The notes under the pieces were generated by a model that was not told the origin of the DNA, did not search any database, and worked only from the letters and a program-made list of their open reading frames with translations. From a virus, in the IMG/VR virus record IMGVR_UViG_3300025080_000001, positions 1 through 27,168 of that record: 27,168 nt of DNA; one strand, written 5' to 3'. Positions within the stretch are counted from its first letter, which is position 1; each line of letters opens with the position of its first letter. Position numbers and translations under genes: made by a program. Of this stretch, positions 22,730 through 27,168 are shown piece after piece.

Positions 22730-22942
22730 CTACTGCCGATTTGCGACAGATTCAGCGGCGGTCAACTTTTCCGTCATGAGCTTAATGAACCCCGCTGCGC
22801 CCTGCGCCCGCTGGAGTGCCCCATGATCCGGGTTAACCAACAAAATTTCTACTTGCCGGGCCATCTGCACGGCCAGCCACTCTTTGAACGGCTTGTGCCT
22901 GCACAAGTAGTCGAACAACTGGGCCTCTTTGTCGCGTGTCAT
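22730..22942 (-). CDS. Small hypothetical protein between portal and scaffold
   Basis: This 70-residue, mostly helical protein starts MTRDKEAQLFDYLCRHKPFK and ends EKLTAAESVANRQ, with a central EILLVNPDHGALQRAQGAAG. It is not recognised. Its ATG overlaps the portal stop as ATGA (22939-22942), so it is translated with the portal. A perfect inverted repeat follows its stop. Small proteins in this slot occur in many podovirus head modules; a portal-assembly or head-accessory role is possible but unproven. Confidence 0.6.
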   Translation of the reverse strand: MTRDKEAQLFDYLCRHKPFKEWLAVQMARQVEILLVNPDHGALQRAQGAAGFIKLMTEKLTAAESVANRQ

Positions 22943-25038
22943 GGGGCCGCCGCAGGCTGGAACGTGTCAGTCACTGCGGCCCCATCCATCAACTCCTGCC
23001 CGCTGCCCGCTTGTGGGGCCTGCTGGGCCTGTTGCTGGGCCATCTGCATCTGTTGCTGCTGGGCGCGCTCCCGGATCACGCTTGTCGAGGGCACCACCTT
23101 GTCCGGGTTCGGAATGTCGAGGCGTTTAACAGCGTGCCGCAGCAATTCCGCCCGCCCGTCGAGCCCAACGATTTGCATATCAATCGGGTTCGCCGTGCCA
23201 ATCAAGAACTCATTGAGCCGCACCTGCGCCGACTCTTTAGCCACCATGCTCGTAGCCCCCCGCGCCCGCACCTGCAAGTCGCCCATAAGGCCCAGCTCCG
23301 GGTTGAACATCATCAGGTGCTGGTAAGTGCGCTCGACCACCGGCCCGATGACGTGGGTATCGAGCGAAGTAACGACGCTTTTTATCTGCCGCGAGGCGTT
23401 GTTGATCATCATCGACATGCCCGAAGCCGTGCGCCCCGCGCCGCCCGCGCCGCCGCCCAAACCGGCCATGTACTTCGGAATCCCCGCGTACTCGTCCGCC
23501 ATGTGGCTGAACTGCGTGAACACGCCCATCAACTCGTTCGCGTTGCTGTTGGGCTGGAAAAACGAGACCGCCGCCGAGTTCGACCCCATCGGGTCGTTCG
23601 TCGTCTGCCAGATTTTCCACGGGTACATCTCCGTCATTTCCGCCCCTTGAGGCAGCCGGTCAATGTTGATGTTCGCCTGTGGGCCACTAGCGATGCCTAA
23701 ATTATTGGCCAGCGCCCGCGCCGCGCTGTTGCACATATCCTGGCAGTCGCGCACCACATCGAACAGGCTGCTGTGCCAGAACGCACCCGGCACCCGGCTG
23801 AACCCGTCTGTGAAGTACGGCCTGCGGTCGAGCGGGTCGGGGTTGATCGTGGCCTTGATAACCCAGTTACCGACCAACCAAACCTCGACGCCGTACTCCT
23901 TGGCCTCATCAGGCACCTCGTCCTCGTCCATCCCCCACTCGCGCAGCATCTTGCCCGATACCGACCCCCAGTACTGGAGCGCGTCGATGGTGTCTGAGGA
24001 CATCGTCGTGTCGGCGTTAACCGTCCGGCCTTCGGCCTCGATGCGGGACGTGTCCACGGTAAGCCACTCGTTGAGCCCGCCGGTGCCATGCTCGTTGAGC
24101 ACCGCCCGCAGCGCGTCCTCGTTGTAGCTCTCCACGCCGATCATCGCGCTCAGGTCGCCCCGCGTGAGCTTGTGCCGCTCAAACAGGTAGGCATCATGCA
24201 CCGACGTAGCGTGCGGTGCTGGGTAGATCATGAACGGGTCAACCCGCTCAAACACCCGCTTGGTCACCTGGGACACCTGGGCAACATGCCGCCCGTCCGG
24301 GCCGGGAACCCACCGCAGCGCCCGCCCCTGGCGCACCACCGGGCCTTTGAAGATGGCCGTCTTGAACACCGCGAGGTCATCCACGAACTGATCCAGCGCG
24401 TCGATGAACCCGCCTTCGACCAGCACGTCCTCAACCTCCAGCTCCGCTTGCTCAGCGTCCGCCTGCGCCTGCTCCTGCACCCGCTTGTGCATCTGGGACT
24501 TCATGTCCACCATGCGTTGGCGCATTTCCTCCACACTCAGCGGCGTGCCCGACATTTCTGACTGCATCGCCTCGTCGTACACCGATCTCATGATCTGGTC
24601 TGCCAGCTCCGGCGGCAGGTCGGGGCTCGGTGTGGGCGTCAGCGTCCACGGTTTCTCTGACCCGTTGCCTGCGAGGATGTCCACCAGCAGGGCCTTGAGC
24701 TGCCGCGCTTTGGTAGCGAACACCATCATGTAGATTTCAGACCCGCCCTGACGGCGGATATGCACCAACTTGTCCGGGTCGTACTCTCCCCGGCGCGACC
24801 GCACAGCGCTCAGCATTTCGCACTCGATAGGGTCCTTGGCCTTTTTAGCCTGCGCCCAGTGGCGCCGCACGTACTCGACCAGCGAACTAACCACCGGTTG
24901 ATTACGGGCCTGCTCCGCCCGCGCCGTAGCCTGCGCGGCTTCCTCGCGCTGCAGCGACCCCAGCGACCGCGCCGAAAGCACCCCGTTAAAGGTCACCTGC
25001 TGCGGGCGGGCCGTGGGTGTTGGTAGTCCAAGTTGCAT
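22939..25038 (-). CDS. Portal protein
   Basis: This 699-residue protein is in the usual size range of large podovirus portals. It forms the dodecameric ring through which DNA enters and leaves the head. Visible stretches include VSSLVEYVRRHWAQAKKAKD, VFATKARQLKALLVDILAGN, KGPVVRQGRALRWVPGPDGR and RVDPFMIYPAPHATSVHDAY. Others are PYFTDGFSRVPGAFWHSSLF, DMCNSAARALANNLGIASGP and YAGIPKYMAGLGGGAGGAGR, then TASGMSMMINNASRQIKSVV, all typical of podovirus portal families. Residues ~165-205 form a coiled coil and the last ~60 residues are a Gln/Ala-rich tail. ATG 25038 is preferred to a TTG at 25053 since GAGG lies ~11 bases before it. It follows the large terminase after 41 bases. Confidence 0.9.
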   Translation of the reverse strand: MQLGLPTPTARPQQVTFNGVLSARSLGSLQREEAAQATARAEQARNQPVVSSLVEYVRRHWAQAKKAKDPIECEMLSAVRSRRGEYDPDKLVHIRRQGGSEIYMMVFATKARQLKALLVDILAGNGSEKPWTLTPTPSPDLPPELADQIMRSVYDEAMQSEMSGTPLSVEEMRQRMVDMKSQMHKRVQEQAQADAEQAELEVEDVLVEGGFIDALDQFVDDLAVFKTAIFKGPVVRQGRALRWVPGPDGRHVAQVSQVTKRVFERVDPFMIYPAPHATSVHDAYLFERHKLTRGDLSAMIGVESYNEDALRAVLNEHGTGGLNEWLTVDTSRIEAEGRTVNADTTMSSDTIDALQYWGSVSGKMLREWGMDEDEVPDEAKEYGVEVWLVGNWVIKATINPDPLDRRPYFTDGFSRVPGAFWHSSLFDVVRDCQDMCNSAARALANNLGIASGPQANINIDRLPQGAEMTEMYPWKIWQTTNDPMGSNSAAVSFFQPNSNANELMGVFTQFSHMADEYAGIPKYMAGLGGGAGGAGRTASGMSMMINNASRQIKSVVTSLDTHVIGPVVERTYQHLMMFNPELGLMGDLQVRARGATSMVAKESAQVRLNEFLIGTANPIDMQIVGLDGRAELLRHAVKRLDIPNPDKVVPSTSVIRERAQQQQMQMAQQQAQQAPQAGSGQELMDGAAVTDTFQPAAAP

Positions 25039-25079
25039 TTTATGCAGCCTCAAATTTAGGTCACCCCATTGTACGCCAG

Positions 25080-26519
25080 TCAGGCATACATATACGCCGC
25101 CTTAGCAACGTCGCGCACCCGGCTGCGCATTGGGTAGTTCTGCCCCGGAGACAGCAGGTTGTAATGCAGCGCCAGATACTGAAGCGCGTCCCCGATGTGG
25201 CTGTGGTGGTTCTTTTCCGCCGTGGTGCTGGTAAGCCCGCTGGAGGTTTTCTTCCAGCGATGGCCCCACTCCAGCGCATTTACGATGTGCCCGCAGCGAG
25301 CATCAATGAGCAGCCCCGGCCCCGCGTCGATCTGCCGCGCCAGCAGCCCCTCTACCGCTTGCACCCGGCGTTCCGGGTCGTTGGTGCCCGCCTTGACCGC
25401 CACGAACCCGCGCTGCTGCACCGCCTGAGCTATCGTCCGCTCGTCCACCTGACTGCGAGCGAAGCACGCCGGGTCGAGCACGAACACGATCTTGCTGCGC
25501 GGCACCGTCGCAAACTTGTTGGCCAGCAGTGGCATGAGCAGCTTGTCCAGAAACGACTCCACGCCCATCGTCTCATCTTCGGGGACGTAGCACTCCGCAA
25601 GCACATTCACCCGGCCCCGTGCATCCTGCTGTCCGATTGCCGCAGCGGCTTGCAGCCCGTTGTCCATCCCCACAATAAGCGGGTTGTTTGACCCCAGCAC
25701 GGGCTCCAGCGGCTTTTGCGCCACATGGAACGCCTTGCGAAAACTGGCCCGGTAGATCGGCTGCCCCAAATCTCCCGCGCCAAAGTTGTTCTTCAGGTAA
25801 ACCGAAACCCAAGCTTCCGAATTGCCTGCTATCAGATTCGCGTAATAGTCGTAGCGCAGGTTGTCAAGATTCTCCGCGTTTGGGTTAATCGAGCCGTCCT
25901 CCAATACCACTGGAGGTTGAATGAACACCTCGGTGTTCGACGGCGGCGACGTAATCAAGTCGTGCCAGAAGCCCCCAACGGGCGGCGGGTTCGTGGAGCA
26001 TATTACTCCGGGGTACGTCACGCCCCCAGCGTCCACGTTCGGATAGCGCGCCACGCGCCCTTGCAGGCCCCGGAACACTTCCGGCGCCACTTCTCGGGCT
26101 TCTTCAACCCATGCGGCCGAGCACTCCACCGACAGCAGCCGCCGCACATCATCCGGCGTATCGGCCGCCATCATCATGATTTCCGAGTGCATGATCGTGC
26201 CATCAGGCAACCGGGTGTGAATCTCGTAGGTGTTGTCTGTCAGGCGCCACTGGCCAAACGTGCTGTCGGTCTTGACGATGCACCAGTGGTCGATCAATGG
26301 CTTGACCGTCGTTTTCATTTGCTGCATCGTGTTGCGCAAGATGATGAACTTGGTGCGGCGCACGTTTTTGTACGGCGCCTGGTTCATGCCGCGCACCAGC
26401 AAGTCAAACAGCGCGGCGGTTGATTTGCCCCCGCCTACCGGCCCCATTATTATCTTGATGTACGCCTGGCTTTTAATGAAGTCCCGGCCCGTCGGCGTGG
26501 GTTTGTAGTTAATCGACAT
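25080..26519 (-). CDS. terL: Terminase large subunit
   Basis: This is the 479-residue packaging motor. The ATPase domain has Walker A GPVGGGKST at 26-34 and a Walker B segment ending in E139/E140 (VECSAAWVEEARE). The coupling motif region is near CSTNPPP (174-180). The RuvC-like nuclease domain shows acidic residues at D286 (VGMDNG), D349 (FVLDPA) and D444 (HIGDALQY). Length and order of motifs are normal. It overlaps the small subunit gene by 11 bp, which suggests coupled translation. With the small subunit it would recognise and cut phage DNA and drive it through the portal. Confidence 0.95.
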   Translation of the reverse strand: MSINYKPTPTGRDFIKSQAYIKIIMGPVGGGKSTAALFDLLVRGMNQAPYKNVRRTKFIILRNTMQQMKTTVKPLIDHWCIVKTDSTFGQWRLTDNTYEIHTRLPDGTIMHSEIMMMAADTPDDVRRLLSVECSAAWVEEAREVAPEVFRGLQGRVARYPNVDAGGVTYPGVICSTNPPPVGGFWHDLITSPPSNTEVFIQPPVVLEDGSINPNAENLDNLRYDYYANLIAGNSEAWVSVYLKNNFGAGDLGQPIYRASFRKAFHVAQKPLEPVLGSNNPLIVGMDNGLQAAAAIGQQDARGRVNVLAECYVPEDETMGVESFLDKLLMPLLANKFATVPRSKIVFVLDPACFARSQVDERTIAQAVQQRGFVAVKAGTNDPERRVQAVEGLLARQIDAGPGLLIDARCGHIVNALEWGHRWKKTSSGLTSTTAEKNHHSHIGDALQYLALHYNLLSPGQNYPMRSRVRDVAKAAYMYA

Positions 26520-26835
26520 CCACTATGTCCCCGTTGACGCCAACATACGGCTGCATTGCCGGAGTGGGGTTGAGTGATACCTGAAGGCTTCGCGGGCTAT
26601 CGCCACCGAGGTCGATGGTGATGTTGGCGACGGGCATGTTGGCCGTGGGGTCTTTCGGTGGCGGCTCTTTCCAGCCCACCCAATCTAGCAGGAGCGACAC
26701 GGCTTTGCGCTTGTCCTCGATTTCACCATCGGTGCGCAGCTCCATCATCCACTCATCGAGCAGCCCGCTGAGATACGTCTCCGCTTTTTGGCGGGTGAGT
26801 TTCTTGAGTTCCTTATGGTCGAGCGTGGTTTCCAT
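26509..26835 (-). CDS. Terminase small subunit-type protein
   Basis: This 108-residue protein lies immediately before the large terminase, which is the basis for the call. Residues 1-60 are helical and charged (HKELKKLTRQKAETYLSGLL, then DEWMMELRTDGEIEDKRKAV) and could form the DNA-binding and oligomer core. The rest (PPKDPTANMPVANITIDLGG) is strand-rich. No classic helix-turn-helix is obvious. The ATG is only 5 bases downstream of the -10 box of a near-consensus promoter and has no Shine-Dalgarno, and an in-frame TAA lies three codons upstream. Either the mRNA is leaderless or a downstream start is used. Confidence 0.75.
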   Translation of the reverse strand: METTLDHKELKKLTRQKAETYLSGLLDEWMMELRTDGEIEDKRKAVSLLLDWVGWKEPPPKDPTANMPVANITIDLGGDSPRSLQVSLNPTPAMQPYVGVNGDIVDVD

Positions 26836-26840
26836 AGTGC

Positions 26841-26869
26841 ATTATGGCGCACACTTACGCGCGTGTCAA
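26841..26869 (-). promoter_or_regulatory. Late (terminase operon) promoter
   Basis: TTGACA at 26864-26869 and CATAAT at 26841-26846 (minus strand) are spaced by 17 bases, close to the sigma70 optimum. The predicted start site falls at the small terminase ATG. The -35 box shares bases with the T-tract of the upstream terminator. Confidence 0.75.
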
Positions 26870-26892
26870 AAAAATCCCCGCACCAGGCGGGG
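26868..26892 (-). terminator. Intrinsic terminator upstream of the terminase promoter
   Basis: On the minus strand, CCCCGC pairs with GCGGGG around CTGGT, followed by A and seven T. It would stop minus-strand transcripts coming from the right of the window just before the terminase promoter starts a new one. Confidence 0.87.
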
Positions 26893-26910
26893 AAAACACA
26901 CCAAAGGAGA

Positions 26911-26928
26911 CCGCCCATCCCGGGGCGG
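26911..26928. other. GC hairpin between repeats and terminator
   Basis: CCGCCC and GGGCGG form a 6-bp stem around a 6-base loop. No T-tract follows on either strand. It may be structural or regulatory, or chance in GC-rich DNA. Confidence 0.35.
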
Positions 26929-26950
26929 CATTTGATTGTAGCACGGCACT

Positions 26951-27131
26951 CGGCCCGGTCAGCTTGTTGCGGCCCGGTCAGCCTGTTGTGGCCCGGTCAG
27001 CTTGTTGCGGCCCGGTCAGCTTGTTGCGGCCCGGTCAGCTTGTTGTGGCCCGGTCAGCGTGTTGCGGCCCGGTCAGCTTGTTGCGGCCCGGTCAGCTTGT
27101 TGCGGCCCGGTCAGCTTGTTGCGGCCCGGTG
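26951..27131. repeat. 19-bp tandem repeat array, nine units plus a partial tenth
   Basis: The unit is CGGCCCGGTCAGCTTGTTG. Units start at 26951, 26970, 26989, 27008, 27027, 27046, 27065, 27084 and 27103, and a partial copy begins at 27122. They are nearly identical. Changes are C to T at the first base in units 3 and 6, and T to C or G at one base in units 2 and 6. The period is not a multiple of three, so this is probably not coding. Its position upstream of the terminase genes suggests a packaging (pac/cos-type) or replication site. Confidence 0.9.
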
Positions 27132-27168
27132 CCGGGGGTTAGGTAAAAGATGTTACACGGCTTTTGGT

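Larger units (their letters stand above)
26836..27168. other. Non-coding region upstream of the terminase genes
   Basis: This 333-base stretch holds the terminase promoter, the terminator, a GC hairpin and the 19-bp repeat array. The last ~37 bases (27132-27168) show no gene or clear signal. A plus-strand frame across it is made mostly of the translated repeats and is not supported. Confidence 0.7.

Noticed and set aside
22690-22740. Promoter for the scaffold gene across the inverted repeat
   Set aside because: TTGCGC and TAGCAT at 17-base spacing can be found on the minus strand, but both boxes are poor, and the match sits inside the palindrome.
26951-27131. CRISPR array
   Set aside because: The 19-bp units are directly adjacent with no spacers and no cas genes nearby.
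26844-27146. A 100-codon plus-strand frame across the 19-bp repeats
   Set aside because: Most of it is the repeat array translated in rotating frames. It has no ribosome binding site and runs against the promoter and terminator on the other strand.

Overview
This window is most of the late (virion and lysis) region of a tailed bacteriophage, probably a podovirus. Nearly every gene is on the minus strand, so the module reads from the right edge to the left edge: small and large terminase, portal, a small protein, scaffold, major capsid protein, two head-tail adaptor-type proteins, a block of fibre and tail-accessory proteins, a compact lysis cassette, two large tail proteins with a tail-assembly chaperone-like protein, a GNAT-type acetyltransferase, and three internal-virion or DNA-ejection-type proteins. 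The last of these runs off the left edge. No tape measure, major tail tube or sheath gene is visible, and the ejection-type cluster at the end fits a podovirus plan such as the epsilon15/BPP-1 type. The DNA is GC-rich, which with a Gram-negative Rz/Rz1 spanin suggests a proteobacterial host. A betaproteobacterium is a guess from overall style, not a demonstrated fact.

Right edge (26836-27168): there is no convincing gene. Nine and a half tandem copies of a 19-bp unit are followed, in the direction of late transcription, by an intrinsic terminator whose T-tract runs into the -35 box of a near-consensus promoter for the terminase operon. The small terminase start codon lies 5 bases after the -10 box with no Shine-Dalgarno, so it may be translated leaderless. 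Packaging and capsid genes (20646-26835) follow, with a strong terminator just after the major capsid gene. Fibre and accessory genes occupy 13869-20580.

Lysis cassette (11965-13872): it holds a conserved hypothetical protein, a two-TM holin candidate, Rz with Rz1 nested in another frame, a tail-anchored coiled-coil membrane protein, an 18-codon hydrophobic micro-ORF joined to both neighbours by ATGA overlaps, and an Amidase_3 endolysin. The micro-ORF, MNPLFFLLWPIFLFWWAL, is the most interesting unannotated-looking feature here.

Mobile element (about 5470-6705): a solo IS200/IS605-type tnpB with an intact RuvC triad and zinc finger lies on the plus strand, antisense to the late operon. Near-identical hairpins with a compensating base pair flank it, and it has its own TTGACA-N17-CATAAT promoter. 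It separates the acetyltransferase gene from the upstream genes. The predicted guide would come from phage sequence just beyond the right hairpin, so TnpB could in principle act against relatives lacking the element.

Many adjacent genes overlap as ATGA or TGATG, which implies translational coupling along the module. Several starts were moved inward from the longest possible reading frame to these overlap starts because a ribosome binding site sits at the proper distance.
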